Shown: positions 51,127 to 62,179, numbered from the stretch's first letter. The stretch: DNA of 64,000 bases from Chaenocephalus aceratus (GCA_023974075.1 JAMFTG010000051.1:591001-655000), one strand, 5' to 3'. Numbers and translations: made by a program. The notes: a model not told the origin generated them from the letters alone.

Positions 51127-53193
51127 TTACTCCAATAAGTCATGCCATGCCCTGAAACAGTTCTTTTTTGTAGTGAAGCACAGAGGGACCAGACACTTCC
51201 TACAGTACACCGGTGTCTTCACCCTTCTGTTGCCAGCATCAGAGCACCTACTGCAGTACCTCCTGACCTTGGTGGCATCTTCCCCATAATACTCGGTCAT
51301 GCATGTGAGTGATGGTGGGGGGGTTGGTGGGGGGGTTGGTGGGCGGGGTGTTGCTGCTGCAGGGACTCCAGAAAACTCAACCAGTTCTTTAGCAAGCTGC
51401 TCCCTGAAGGACTTCTGTGTGAGTGGCTTTGCCCCGGCGGGATCACCCCTCCTCTTGTGCAGCTCCTTGTGGAGAATGAAGCTGTTCACCACAGAAATGT
51501 CCATAAAATGATAAAAAAATGTCTTGTACCATTTCATCGTTTTGTGATGAACGCTGTAGTATCCAATCAAAGCGTCGGACACATCCACACCGCCCATGCT
51601 TTGGTTGTAGTCCACCACAGCGTCAGGAACCGGAACATTCTTGGTTTTCCACACACCACGCTCTTTCACGTTCCGCCTGACAGTCTTTCCACTGAAGGCC
51701 ATGTGCACGGTGGAGCACATGGACACTTCACGGCTGTCCATCCACTTTACAAACAGGAGCTTGCTTCTCCTTATCCAACGCAGATCTCCCCTTTCAGCCT
51801 TTTTCGGAAGGTCGTTCAACACAGTCTGTGGAAAACCAACTCGATTTCTTCGAATGGTCCCACAACAGCCAATGTTTTTTGTTGACAAATCCCCAAATAG
51901 GGCAGGGCTGGTGTAAAAATTGTCCACAAAGAGTGTGTAGCCCGCACCGAGCACAGGGAAAAGCAGGAGATCAATCACGGAGGAGTAGCTGAGTCCCTGG
52001 CCTGGGATGAACTCACTCTTCCCCGCATACACAAAGAAATTCCATGTGTATGCTGTTGAGGAATCCACCAGCACAAACAGTTTGAATCCCCACTTTGTTG
52101 GCTTGTCCTTCATGTACTGCTTCATGCTGCTGCGGGCCTTGGAGGCGACCATCCTTTCATCAATGGAAATGTTTTGATAAGGCTGGAAATATGCTTTGCA
52201 GGCAGCAGTGATTTCAGTGTACAGGGGCTTGACCTTGAAAAGTCTGTCGTACTCTGCAGTGCTTCTTTTGCGATCATTTTCCTCGTCTTATTCAGGGTTG
52301 CTCATGTGCAACGACCAAATGATGCATTCGAAGCGATTCCGGGACATTTTATCAGCTGGGAAGCTGAAGTTATATGGCCATGCAGTCTTCCAGTAGTCTG
52401 TTCGCTGGTGCACGCGAACTAGGCCTGAGAAAATGATAATGCCCAGGAAAATAAAAAACTCTTCCTGAGTCAGCACTTTCCAAACCATCTTCTTCCCTGC
52501 CTGCAATCTCTTCAGGGCGTTTGCGTTTGTGTTTGCAATTAGTGTATTAATCACGGTATTGCCAAAAAATAGTCTGAAGAGGGAGAGGGGAGACCATAAT
52601 GCTGTGGTGTCAAACGTAGGCCCTGGGATCCTGTCTGGCATGAACCTCAATGGCTCTGGACATATGTCATTCTCCTCTCTGCTGTGCCATCTGGGTTCTT
52701 CCTCTGTCGTTCTGGTAGAGGCCGACCCACCTCGGCCACACTTCCTGGGTGCTACAGCTTTTTTTGATGCTTTTCTCTTTCCTTTTCTTTTGCACGGCGG
52801 CTCGAATGGTGCATCTTCATCAGAAGATGCAGGGGCAGGCTGAGTTACTGCTGGTGCAGATGCCCGGCGTCGTATCTTAGGTGTGGCTGGCTCTGAATGA
52901 CGTCGTAGCTTGGACGCAGACGTTGATGGCTGTGATCCAGAAGCCATATCCTCATCGCCTTCCTCACTGTGAAAACAAATGTGGAAAAAACAAATAGATT
53001 AATTCTCTGGCTTGTACTTTCAAAAATGTAACTCAAATCAGAAATATTTCTCTACAACAACAGCATAACATCAATTTTGAGTGTGTGAAATAACATTATA
53101 TCACTCAAAATGTATACCGTGTAAATTATGTGAGACGGGGTTCATATAATCTTTTAAATATTTAATATTAATATTCCGTCTGTCATATATATG

Positions 53194-53247
<54 letters not shown>

Positions 53248-53999
53248 GTTGTAAGTCACTTTGGATAAAAGCGTCAGCTAAATGAAATGTAATGTAATAC
53301 CGTGTTAAATTCAACATGTATATGTCTTGTTTTTTTCAACAACAAGAACAAGAAACGGCATCCATCTTCTCTGTTTGTTGTTGAGTGTGTGTGAAAGAAC
53401 ATTATATCACAAGATGGATGCCGTCGTGTTATTGTCACGTGTGTGAAATTACTAGAGATAAATACACTCTTACACCAAATAAATAACAAATAGATACAAA
53501 GAGATGAATACTCTTACACCAAATAAATAATAGATACAAACGGAGAGATTGTTGTTGTGGATAAAAGCGTCAGCTAAATGAAATGTAATGTAATACCGTG
53601 TTAAATTCAACATGTATATGTCTTGTTTATTTCAACAACAAGAACAAGAAACGGCATCCATCTTCTCTGTTTGTTGTTGAGTGTGTGTGAAAGAACATTA
53701 TATCACAAGATGGATGCCGTCGTGTTATTGTCACGTGTGTGAAATTACTATAGATGAATACACTCTTACACCAAATAAATAACAAAAAGATAAAAACAGA
53801 TGAATACTCTTACATCAAATAAATAAGTAATAGATACAAACAGAGAGATTACATACCTTTCCGGTGACGGAGGTTCATAATCAGAGTCATTACTGTCCCC
53901 TTTGTGCGTGACGAGATCACTATCATCCGACGGAGAGTCCTGAAATACCATGTCCAGTGCCTCCTCTACAGACAAAAAAGTCTTCTTTCTGGCTGCCAT
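51127..53999 (-). pseudogene. piggyBac transposase (PGBD4-like), spliced, one premature stop
   Basis: Cut-and-paste transposase of the surrounding element. Exon 1 (53999-53857) starts MAARKKTFLSVEEALDMV and ends at a GAAAG|GTATGT donor. Exon 2 (52966-51127) follows a TTTTCACAG acceptor in matching phase and runs to the TAA at 51127. The acidic and basic N-terminal region precedes the DDE_Tnp_1_7-type core. The three catalytic aspartates are in ISIDERMV, LFVDNFYTSP and GGVDVSDALIGYY. The C-terminus has a cysteine-rich zinc-binding domain (YCSRCSDAG, YCRKCLVPLC). The only lesion I see is an in-frame TAA at 52290-52288, after HMSNPE. Downstream the same frame stays open, so the copy was inactivated recently or is rescued by readthrough. 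Confidence 0.92.
53255..53810. repeat. Tandem duplication of about 250 bp inside the transposase intron
   Basis: Segments of about 53260-53505 and 53561-53808 are near copies, starting with a GGATAAAAGCGTCAGCTAAA tail phrase. Each contains the inverted pair GGCATCCATCTT / AAGATGGATGCC, able to form a hairpin. A TA-rich tract at 53188-53247 precedes them. Confidence 0.8.
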
Positions 54000-54686
54000 T
54001 GTTACTATGAAGACAAAGAAAACAAATCCTGCTGTTTTGCTATTTCGCTGATCGATCTGCCGTTCTCTGCTCTCCTGTCGCCGCGGGACATGCTCTGCTA
54101 TGCTATAGCCTAGTATGCTGCTTCAAAGGAGTGGGCTGTGCGTAAACCAGCTATACTGCCTTTATTTATACTTACGCAAGCTCCTATCTCTGGAACCCAT
54201 TGGTCGATTTGGGTGATTGACACCTTTTTTGAATCGTTAGAGCCAATCAAATTGAGTAGCAGTTTCAAAATACGTAAATACGTTACGCCTGCGGAGGGGG
54301 AGCTATCCGTACTTGCTACGTTCTGGCTGCTAGCTCGGTTAATGTTATGCCTGTAGTGATGGGGTGTATACCCATGGAATCTGTGGAATCTCAGCTTTCA
54401 GAAAATGTGTTGTTTGTGCAGAAAGTATGAATTATAAATGATCGTTTTTGTGAGTTATGAGCAGAAATAGCAATTGCCCGTTTTTGACTTGGGCTCATTT
54501 AGAGGCTTCTTGTAAGACTTTTTTTTCGAAAAAAAAAGAATTCTTCGTATCGTCAGTTAGCCAAGTTTCCTCCGGTCAGATGGGTATGGAATATTAATAG
54601 TTTCATGAATGACACTTCAGATATAGCACTGTTGCTACATATATAGCATTTTCGGACCCGAGCTCGGGCCCGTGGGGCTTAAGAGG
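54000..54686. other. piggyBac right subterminal region
   Basis: Contains the transposase upstream sequence and the right inverted end. I see no further gene. Confidence 0.5.
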
Positions 54687-54690
54687 TTAA

Positions 54691-54781
54691 AGAACTTTTT
54701 AAACAGAGTCAGACATCGATGGACATTATACTGGTGAAAAACTGGACTCTGGAAAAGGACTCCGCCTCCCACTCAACATAA
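54691..54781 (+). pseudogene. Unknown gene X, copy 2, 3' end
   Basis: The segment continues the gene X frame after the piggyBac insertion and ends in SASHST then TAA (54779-54781). The last codons overlap the promoter-like block of the next gene (CCTCCCACTCAACATAAC), so the gene end and the next promoter share bases. Confidence 0.65.
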
Positions 54782-54830
54782 CAAGTCACACCCTCCTCAC
54801 CAGATCATTTTAAACTAAGGACCCCTCAAA
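54764..54830 (+). promoter_or_regulatory. Conserved promoter-like block before region Z
   Basis: CCTCCCACTCAACATAAC, CACCCTCCTCACCAGATCA, then a TTTTAAACTAAGGACC start-site-like phrase. The equivalent at 61040-61060 has a clean TATAAAACTAAGGAC. Confidence 0.6.
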
Positions 54831-54873
54831 GAAAAACATTGTGCTTTCTACCTATGTAAAAAGAGCGTTGGGG

Positions 54874-55283
54874 TTGTCTTACGAAAATGTGTTATCTCTG
54901 TATCAAGACGATGTGTTTAAAAAATGAATTTTGTGAAAAATACCAACGGTGTGAGAGACGTCATAAAGACACTCATTCTAACCACAGTGTTTGATCTCTA
55001 CAAATGTTTAAAGATTGTTACAAAATGTAAAAAAAAATTAAAAAAAGGTCTGGAGACAAAATGTATTCAGATGACTCTGTTTTTATTAGGAAAACAAACA
55101 TATAATACAAATGGGTTAGGGGGTAAATGTAACCATCTTGGACTTAATAGTCTAACAGAATACTTTTATCTGAATACATTTTCTTTTCAAACGCACTTTC
55201 TGAAATTATTTATTTGTTATTTCAGTGGAACAATCCAGTTTTTGTTAATATCAATGCTTTTTTCTCCTTTCTTGTGTTACTAA
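54874..55283 (+). pseudogene. Unknown gene Z, decayed
   Basis: Downstream of a promoter-like block, a short open frame (54874-54927, SYENVLSLYQDDVFKK) is followed in another frame by 54924-55283 (GVRDVIKTLILTTVFDLYKC). Arm 2 retains an ATG where arm 1 has TTG and lacks about 46 bp. Neither copy is open from end to end. No domain is recognised, and the coding status is uncertain. Confidence 0.35.
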
Positions 55284-55424
55284 GATACTTTTAGACACAC
55301 GTTGGCGTATGCAACACTTGTTCAGTTAAACAAGGTTTTTTCTTTTCTGATGACCTTACATATTTTAGTTATTTTTCTGCTACCATGATACTTTAAGATA
55401 CACCTTGATGTACGCAACACTTAA
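55277..55424. repeat. Pair of 36-bp direct repeats
   Basis: GATACTTTTAGACACACGTT...GCAACACTT and GATACTTTAAGATACACCTT...GCAACACTT lie about 110 bp apart. The pair is conserved in arm 2. Confidence 0.6.
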
Positions 55425-55712
55425 CAAAGGGTATAATATGAAGTACTTGGTAAGGAAGGGGTTTTTCTTTAAGGGGTGCAAAACTTTAGAACAGGGTAAA
55501 TATTCATTAATTTGTATTTTTTATTTGATTTTTTGATTTTCAACATACTATTTTGTACACAATGACTTTTCCATATTTCTGACAAACTATACTTTTTGAC
55601 TTTTTTCCGTAAAATCTTGACAAAACTATTACTTGTTCTTAAATGTTGACCTGAGATGAAAAAGCTACAACGCTTAAAGAACTTTTTTCTAAAAACTCTC
55701 AATTCTTTAAAT

Positions 55713-55805
55713 GACTCCCCCCATTCAAAGCAATAAGCCCCACCCTCCACTCAGCAAATCATCTACAACGAAAGACCCTACTAAGACGACAGTTGTAAAC
55801 GAGCC
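55713..55805 (+). promoter_or_regulatory. Promoter-like block before gene Y, overlapping a gene X-like 3' end
   Basis: GCTACAACGCTTAAAGAACTTTTTT at 55664-55688 resembles the gene X 3' coding end, and AAGCAATAAGCCCCACCCTC with CACTCAGCAAATCAT follows. The unit 'gene X tail plus promoter' is thus repeated. Confidence 0.5.
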
Positions 55806-56336
55806 ATGCATCTGAGAAAAACCAAGACTCCCCCCGCGAGTTGCATCCAGGAACAGACTCTTGAACTACCATCAACACCACCATTTGGGAAACCCGAATC
55901 TTGCAGTACTAATGCTTCTGATGCTACTCCTCGGGTTAAGAAGCCTCTGTTTAGGGACACAGTGAAATCGGAATTGTTTTATATTCTGGAGATGGTGATG
56001 TGAGAAGAAATCTGCAAAGGATGCCGAGGCAGTCACCCCGACCAGAGGCAACACGATTTCTTCTTCAGAAACAATTACAAAGCGTTAATGAAAAGACTTT
56101 GGCTCGCCAACTTCATTCCAGTGATTGACCAGAGTCTTATTGAAAAAGGCATTCGCGAGGATGAACTGAGGATAGGACACGCTTTTCTGCACAAGCTTAT
56201 AAAATGCAGATGCCTCAAGGAGAGACTTGAAATATCCATGCAGAGTTGGATGGAGAAGAAGAAGACTAACAACCAGCAGTTGGATGGAGAAGAAGCCAGG
56301 GACTTGTTCAATGCAGTGACTTTTTTCTTTAAGTAA
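55806..56336 (+). pseudogene. Unknown gene Y, copy 1
   Basis: The frame starts at ATG 55806 with LRKTKTPPASCIQEQTLEL and contains PLFRDTVKSELFYILEMV. A net 10-bp loss near 55998 relative to copy 2 creates a TGA at 56001-56003. The other frame then continues with CKGCRG..DQRQHD, a possible CxxC..H zinc-binding motif, and a helical tail (MKRLWLANFIPVIDQSL) to the TAA at 56334-56336. I do not recognise the family. Confidence 0.6.
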
Positions 56337-56467
56337 AATAAAAATGGGGAACTACTTTGCAAAACGCTCTGTATATATTGATCAGAATGTAGTCAATACC
56401 CTTTTTAATAAGTGTGGTGATGAGGACGATTGAAAACAGAACGAGTAGTGACCCCCGTGTAAAAAGA

Positions 56468-56578
56468 ATGGCTGACGTTTGTAAACTGGAAGACATTGTG
56501 GATATCGTTCATTCTGGCAGTACTATTCCGGGTAAGCCCTCTAGTGCCGGCATGGACATTTGTCCCATTGGGATATAA
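56468..56578 (+). CDS. Small unknown ORF or first exon
   Basis: ATG at 56468, MADVCKLEDIVDIVHSGSTI, 36 residues to a TAA. A strong donor-like CCGG|GTAAGC lies inside it at about 56531, so it may be the first exon of a spliced gene. No homology is recognised. Confidence 0.25.
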   Translation: MADVCKLEDIVDIVHSGSTIPGKPSSAGMDICPIGI

Positions 56579-56814
56579 CAGCCGTGGGCAATATATTAGG
56601 GCCATGGGATGGACTTGGCCGTTTACCGTCACTTGGCAGTCTAAATAGTACACGAACAGCATATGAGTATCTATGCATGCATTGGACAATAGATGGCGCT
56701 CTTCTCATTAGTGTGTACTTATACTGCATGGGGCCCAAAGGCAATATGAGGGCCTACTTTCCATATATTACACAGTAACACGAGTATTCACTTGCTGTGT
56801 ACTTATACTTAGGG

Positions 56815-57350
56815 GGGGGTGTCCATCAACCCAATATGGGGTCCCACTTTCCACATATTACACAGTAACATGAGTATTCACTTACTGTGTACTTGTACTT
56901 ATGGGGGGGGGTGTCCGTCAACCCAATATGGGGTCCCACTTTCCACATATTACACAGGAACACATGTATTCACTTACTGTGTACTTGTACTTATGGGGGC
57001 GGTGTCCGTCAACCCAATATGGGGTCCCACTTACCAAATATCTGTCATGTCGGGGGGTGTCCGTCAACCCAATATGGGGTCCCACTTTCCACATATTACA
57101 CATTAAAACGAGTATTCACTTACTGTGTACTTGTATTTATTGGGGGGGGGTGTCCGTCAACCCAATATGGGGTCCCACTTTCCACATATTACACAGTAAC
57201 ACATGTATTCACTTACTGTGTACTTGTACTTATGGGGGGTGTCCGTCAACCCAATATGGGGTCCCACTTTCCACATATTACACAGTAACACGAGTATTCA
57301 CTTACTGTGTACTTTTACTTATGGGGGGGGGTGTCCGTGAACCTAATATG
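56815..57350. repeat. Tandem array of about 92-bp units, about seven copies
   Basis: Each unit has a G run, TGTCCGTCAACCCAATATGG, GTCCCACTTTCCACATATTA and TTCACTTACTGTGTACTTGT. One unit (about 57003-57056) is shortened to about 54 bp. Frames through it are repeat artefacts. Confidence 0.92.
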
Positions 57351-57450
57351 GGATCCTAATTTTTTATTCAGGGTCTTCTAAATAGGGCCCAGATCAGGAA
57401 TCTAAAATATGGGAACCCTTACCCACCCAGAAATGTTTATTCAATTAAAT

Positions 57451-59510
57451 GTCAAACTTTCTCACAAAATCCTCTCATAAGCTAAGGGTCTGACTGGCTT
57501 GTGGTGGAGAGGGGTAGAAAATGAAATTTTTTTAAAGAATGTGGTTGGCGCTCCTAAACCTTGAGAGTGTGTTGGTTAACATGTGCGGAACCCGCTTGCA
57601 AAATTTGGGGACCCTGCGACCTTCGACAAGGTCAAAACCGAGGTCAGAGGTCACATTCGCAATGCCGACAGTACCCTCGACGGTGCAAAGGAAGGTCCGA
57701 CTGCTTTGAGCTTGCTCTCATTAGAACCGGCTCGAAAAGTACATGCAGATTGATGCTTCTGCTGCTCCTAATGTCAAAGGTTACGGCTTGAAATCTAACA
57801 AAGCTCCAAAGGTCAAAGGTCACGCTTCCATGCCGTACGGTGCCCTTTTCAGCACAAAGGAAGGTCCGACCGCTTTGAGCTTGATGTCATTTTAACCATC
57901 TCGGAGAGGAGATGCAATGGATGCCTCTGGTGCAACTAAATGTCAAAGGTTACGGCTTAAAATGTAACAAAACCTTCCGTTAAGGCCTTTTGAGAAGCCG
58001 CAGTGCTCCATGAGTGTTTAAAGTACTTTGAAAAGGGCTAAAGAGATAATTTTTTCACAGGAGGCCTCTAAATAGGGCCCAGATCAGGAATCTGAAGTAT
58101 GTAAACTGTAACCCACCCAGAACATGTTTTTCAATAAAATGTCAAACTTTCTCACAAAATGCTGTCTGGAGCTTAGCATCTGATAGGCTTGTGTTGGCAG
58201 AGGGGAAGAAAATCAAAACAATTGAAAAAATATGGTTGGCGCTCCGAAACTTTGAGAGTGTGTTGTTGCACTTGTGTGGAACCCGCTTGCAGCATTTGGG
58301 GACCCTGCGACCTCGGACAAGGTCAAAACCGAAGTCAGAGGTCACATTCGCAATGCCGACAGTACCCTCGACGGTGCAAAGGAAGTTCCGACCGCTTTGA
58401 ACTTGCTCTCATTAGAACCGGCTCAAAGAGTACATGCAGATTGATGCCTCCGCTGCTCCTAATGTCAAAGGTTACGGCTTGAAATGTAACAAAGCTCCAA
58501 AGGTCAAATGTCACGCTTCCATGCCGTACGGTGCCCTTTACAGCACAAAGGAAGGTCCGACCGCTTTGAGCTTGATGTCATTTTAACCGTCTCGGAGAGC
58601 AGATGCAAATGGATGCCTCTGGTGCAACTAAATGTCAAAGGTTACGGCTTAAATTGTAACAAAACCTTCCGTTAAGGCCTTTTGAGAAGCCGCAGTGCTC
58701 CATGAGTGTTTAAAGTACTTTGAAAAGGGCTAAAGAGATAATTTTTTCACAGGAGGCCTCTAAATAGGGCCCAGATCAGGAATATGAAGTATGTAAACTG
58801 TAACCCACCCAGAACATGTTTTTCAATAAAATGTCAAACTTTCTCACAAAATGCTGTCTGGAGCTTAACATCTGACAGGCTTGTGTTGGCAGAGGGGAAG
58901 CAAATCAAAACAATTGAAAAAATGTGGTTGGCGCTCCGAAACTTTGAGAGTGTGTTTTTGCACTTGTGTGGAACCCGCTTGCAGCATTTGGGGACCCTGC
59001 GACCTCGGACAAGGTCAAAACCGAGGTCAGAGGTCACATTCGCAATGCCGACAGTACCCTCGATGGCGCAAAGGAAGTTCCGACCGCTTTGAACTTGCTC
59101 TCATTAGAACCGGCTCGAAGAGTACATGCAGATTGATGCCTCCGCTGCTCCTAATGTCAAAGGTTACGGCTTAAAATGTAACAAAGCTCCAAAGGTCAAA
59201 GGTCATGCTTTCATGCCGTACGGTGCCCTTTACAGCACAAAGGAAGGTCCGACCGCTTTGAGCTTGATGTCATTTTAACCGTCTCGGAGAGCAGATGCAA
59301 ATGGATGCCTCTGGTGCAACTAAATGTCAAAGGTTACGGCTTAAAATGTAACAAAACCTTCCGTTAAGGCCTTTTGAGAAGCCGCAGTGCTCCGTGAGTG
59401 TTTAAAGTACTTTGAAAAGGGCTAAAGAGATATATTTTTCACAGGGGCCTCTAAATAGGGCCCAGATCAGGAATATGTAATATGGGAACCCTAGCCCACC
59501 CAGAACTGTC
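57451..59510. repeat. Tandem array of about 690-bp units, three copies
   Basis: Units start with GTCAAACTTTCTCACAAAAT at 57451, 58141 and 58833. A diverged partial unit lies at about 59940-60165. Each unit has conserved blocks such as GGCCCAGATCAGGAATCTGA, GGAACCCGCTTGCA and CAAAGGAAGGTCCGACCGCT. The frames of 67-102 codons inside the units are short and non-identical, so I do not call genes. Confidence 0.93.
57641..57653 (+). promoter_or_regulatory. DR1 nuclear-receptor-type site, first of four perfect sites
   Basis: AGGTCAGAGGTCA, two perfect half-sites spaced by one base. Further perfect sites lie at 57810-57822, 59024-59036 and 59193-59205. The middle unit has one-base variants. The DR1 arrangement is a known binding format for RXR heterodimers and HNF4. 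Confidence 0.55.
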
Positions 59511-60200
59511 TTTCAATCAAATGCCATCATGCATTACTGCCATTGACGTCTGACTGCCCTAGCTCCACCCCCTGAGGTCCTAGAGACTCACGAAGGGTAC
59601 CATTGGATGCGGAATACGTTCAAATGTGGGATAGCCACTGAGCCCGAACTGATCAGAGGTTGTTATCAAAAGATACGAATTAGTAGCACTTTTAGACAAA
59701 TTAGCTTTTCATTGGAATAATATTGATATAACATCAAGCATTTGAGTGACGCAATTGATATTCACAGCAAATGTTCCCCGCTATATGTAATACACTGGTG
59801 TAGAATTTCAGGGATCCAGCTGCTACCGTTCGCTCCTATAAGATATTTTTATTTAAGAAAACGTGAAATCCTAAAAGAGATATAAATAGATAATTTTTTC
59901 ACAGGGCCCAAAAAGGGCCTAAATAGGGCCCAGATCAGGGATCTGAAGTATGGGAACCCTAGAACATCCAGAACTTTTTTTCAATCAAATGGCAAACTTT
60001 CTCACAAAATCCTGATTTACTCGTAGAGTCAGACAGGGTTTTGCTGGAGAAGAATGAGCAAATTGAAAAAAATTCAAAAAATGTGCTTGGCGCTCCGAGC
60101 CTTTGAGAGTGTGTTGTTGCACTTGTGTGGAACCCGCTTGCAAAATGTGGGGACCCTGCGACCGTGTACACAGTACTAAGAGCCATTTCATTTGATTCCC
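59511..60200. other. Diverged array end, no gene
   Basis: Unique sequence followed by a partial 690-bp-type unit (59940-60165) that ends at GGACCCTGCGACC. No coding region is supported. Confidence 0.45.
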
Positions 60201-60214
60201 CTCCCCCACCACCA

Positions 60215-60305
60215 AGGCTGTCAGATTCTAAGCAGTGCAGTTGCAGTGATATAAGCGTTGCTCATTGGTGCGGATGGTCGCGAGTTCGAATCCATCCTAT
60301 GGCAT
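60215..60305 (+). other. tRNA-like or SINE-head sequence
   Basis: GGTCGCGAGTTCGAATCCAT is a strong internal box B, and the upstream GCAGTGATATAAGCGTTGCTC could be a degenerate box A and anticodon arm. A full cloverleaf is not convincing. It may be a decayed tRNA gene or a tRNA-derived retroposon head. Confidence 0.35.
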
Positions 60306-60985
60306 GCATGCAACGTTTTTTATATTTAATCAAGAGATAATTATATGTGGAAAGTTGTCTTCTCAGACTCTCCATATTTGAAGTTGATTATTGTATAGTT
60401 AGTGTTATAGTATTTTAGGGTAGTTAGTATAATAGGTTTATTCATTTTGTAACTATTAAATGTAAAATACACGTTTGTCACACGCAGGGATTACTTCCAT
60501 TCGCTTCGTCTTGGTCTGTAGATGTGATTTGATGTATCATTTATACATTTTGATGGCGGAAAAGATATGAAAATGTGGTCCTGGAATCTTCATTTTCCGA
60601 AACATTCTGTAACATTACCTCAGAAAAGAAACAAACATCAAAAGTGTATCATGTGCTCTATTGTATGGTCTGTTTGTAGATGTAATGCATCTTTGTGTGG
60701 AAAACAGCATACACATGAATATTTTTACTGAAGTGAAAAAACTCCATCAGGATATCTCCAGTAATATGGGGGAATTCTAAGCTGGAGACGGTCCTGGGGA
60801 TGCTACAATCAGTATAACTATTGATTATTTGTGTGAAAAATAAAAAAGTGTTTTTTTTACATTTAAAAACTGTTGTCATCATTATAGCAAGGGGAGCAAA
60901 TGTTCAAAACAGCCTTGTTTCACTGAGATAGCCTCAAAATCACAAATTGCCGTTAAGAGTCAGATGCTTTACGGAATCTAATAAA
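60306..60985. other. AT-rich spacer with a repeat recurring at 62310-62382
   Basis: AGTGTATCATGTGCTCT and GATGTAATGCATCTTTGTGT (60643-60698) recur just after gene W. No gene is seen. Confidence 0.45.
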
Positions 60986-61085
60986 ACAGAGTACTTTCTA
61001 CAGATGAGGCCTCCCACTCAACGCAATAAGTCCCACCCCACTCAGCAAATCATATAAAACTAAGGACGACCGTTGAAAACTAGCC
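60986..61085 (+). promoter_or_regulatory. Best-preserved conserved promoter-like block, gene W
   Basis: CCTCCCACTCAACGCAATAA, GTCCCACCCCACTCAGCAAA, then TATAAAACTAAGGACG at about 61050, about 35 bp before the ATG. The order of motif, TATA box and start matches a compact promoter shared by several genes in this region. Confidence 0.65.
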
Positions 61086-62179
61086 ATGGATCTGAGAAAA
61101 ACCAAGTCTGATGTAGCCTACCCTTATTATCACCAGGATAACGGATATGGGCTTAATGACTGGATGTTACAAAGTAGGGGAGAGGATGTTCCCGAAGAAG
61201 AGCTCTACTCTATATCATATCCATGTAAGGTCTTTAGGACAAAAGAGGACCATGATAACATGACATATGAAGAATATCTTTCTTTAAAAGATGGTATTAT
61301 AGATAACCTTTATAGAAACAGTATATCTCATACCACTCGCCAAGATCGCAAATGACAATTGGCAGAAAAGAAAAGAAAAAGTAAAGAAAAACGAAGAAAA
61401 AGAAAAAGCAAAATGAAAAGGAGAAGAAAAATGAAAAGCAAACGCAGAATGCGAATGAAAAGAAAAGGGGCCATAGGACGGAAAACGGAAAAGACAAAAA
61501 GAAGGAAGGTGAAAAGAAAAAGGAACAAAGTGAAGAAATTTAAACTAGAGGATGCTGATGGTGTTATAGAGCCATTACCGGATCATAATAATCTTATAGA
61601 TCATCTACAGCTAACCGACTGCTGCGAATGTGTTGAGCAAATACCAAAAGCAAGGGCAGAGCTTTGCTTCAGTATAATGAGAGAAAAAGCTCGATACTGT
61701 GGAATTGCCTAAATTGGCGACAGTGCCAGAACATGTATTAAAAGACTGTTGGAGGATCTCTATTCTAGTGTCGGTTGTCATTACAGCGGGGAGGATACGC
61801 CAAAACGTGTGACGACATAGACAAAGCTTTTGAAGACAATTATATGGTACCTGTCCTTACAGCTAAACAAATCCTACGCCAGGTATTCAACAGACTCCAA
61901 GAAGCACAAGAAAGGATTACATTCAGAGCTAATAATGGAGAAACCGACGAAGAAACAAAGCAGATTATAATCGTTGCGGGTGCAAGGATAGAGAATTTGC
62001 ATGTGATGTTAATGCATTTATCTGACATAAAAAATGCATTGGTATACTTCCAAGAGACCCTTAAACATCTACTTGGGCAGTGTGAATTAAACGATAAACC
62101 AATCACTGTCAATGAAACGCGGAGAGAAGCAGCAGTGCAAATCGTTAAGTCTATTACCTTGTATGCACTACGACACTAA
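61086..62179 (+). pseudogene. Unknown gene W with a K/R-rich basic segment, interrupted
   Basis: The ATG at 61086 starts MDLRKTK, identical to the gene Y start, and then diverges completely (SDVAYPYYHQDNGYGLND). An in-frame TGA at 61353-61355 is followed, in the same frame, by a very basic stretch of about 60 residues (codons 61362-61540, almost purely K, R and M) encoded by A/G-only DNA. An acidic and helical part with CCECVEQIPKARAELCFS comes next. A TAA at 61710-61712 and a frameshift near 61790 separate a final helical frame to 62179 (DDIDKAFEDNYMVPVLTAKQ). The basic segment suggests nucleic-acid binding or packaging, by inference only. Confidence 0.55.

Larger units (their letters stand above)
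54687..56057 (+). repeat. Inverted repeat arm 1, inner part
   Basis: Matches the complement of 62391 to about 63740. It carries the 3' end of gene X, region Z and the first part of gene Y. Homology stops at CAGAGGCAACACGAT (56057). Confidence 0.9.

Noticed and set aside
56819..57359. Frames of 95-152 codons with repeated YLYLWG-type phrases
   Set aside because: They run through the 92-bp tandem array, and several frames are open together. No protein is supported.
57561..59174. Repeated frames of 67-102 codons in the 690-bp units
   Set aside because: They recur only because the unit repeats, differ by indels, and have no domain or common start context.
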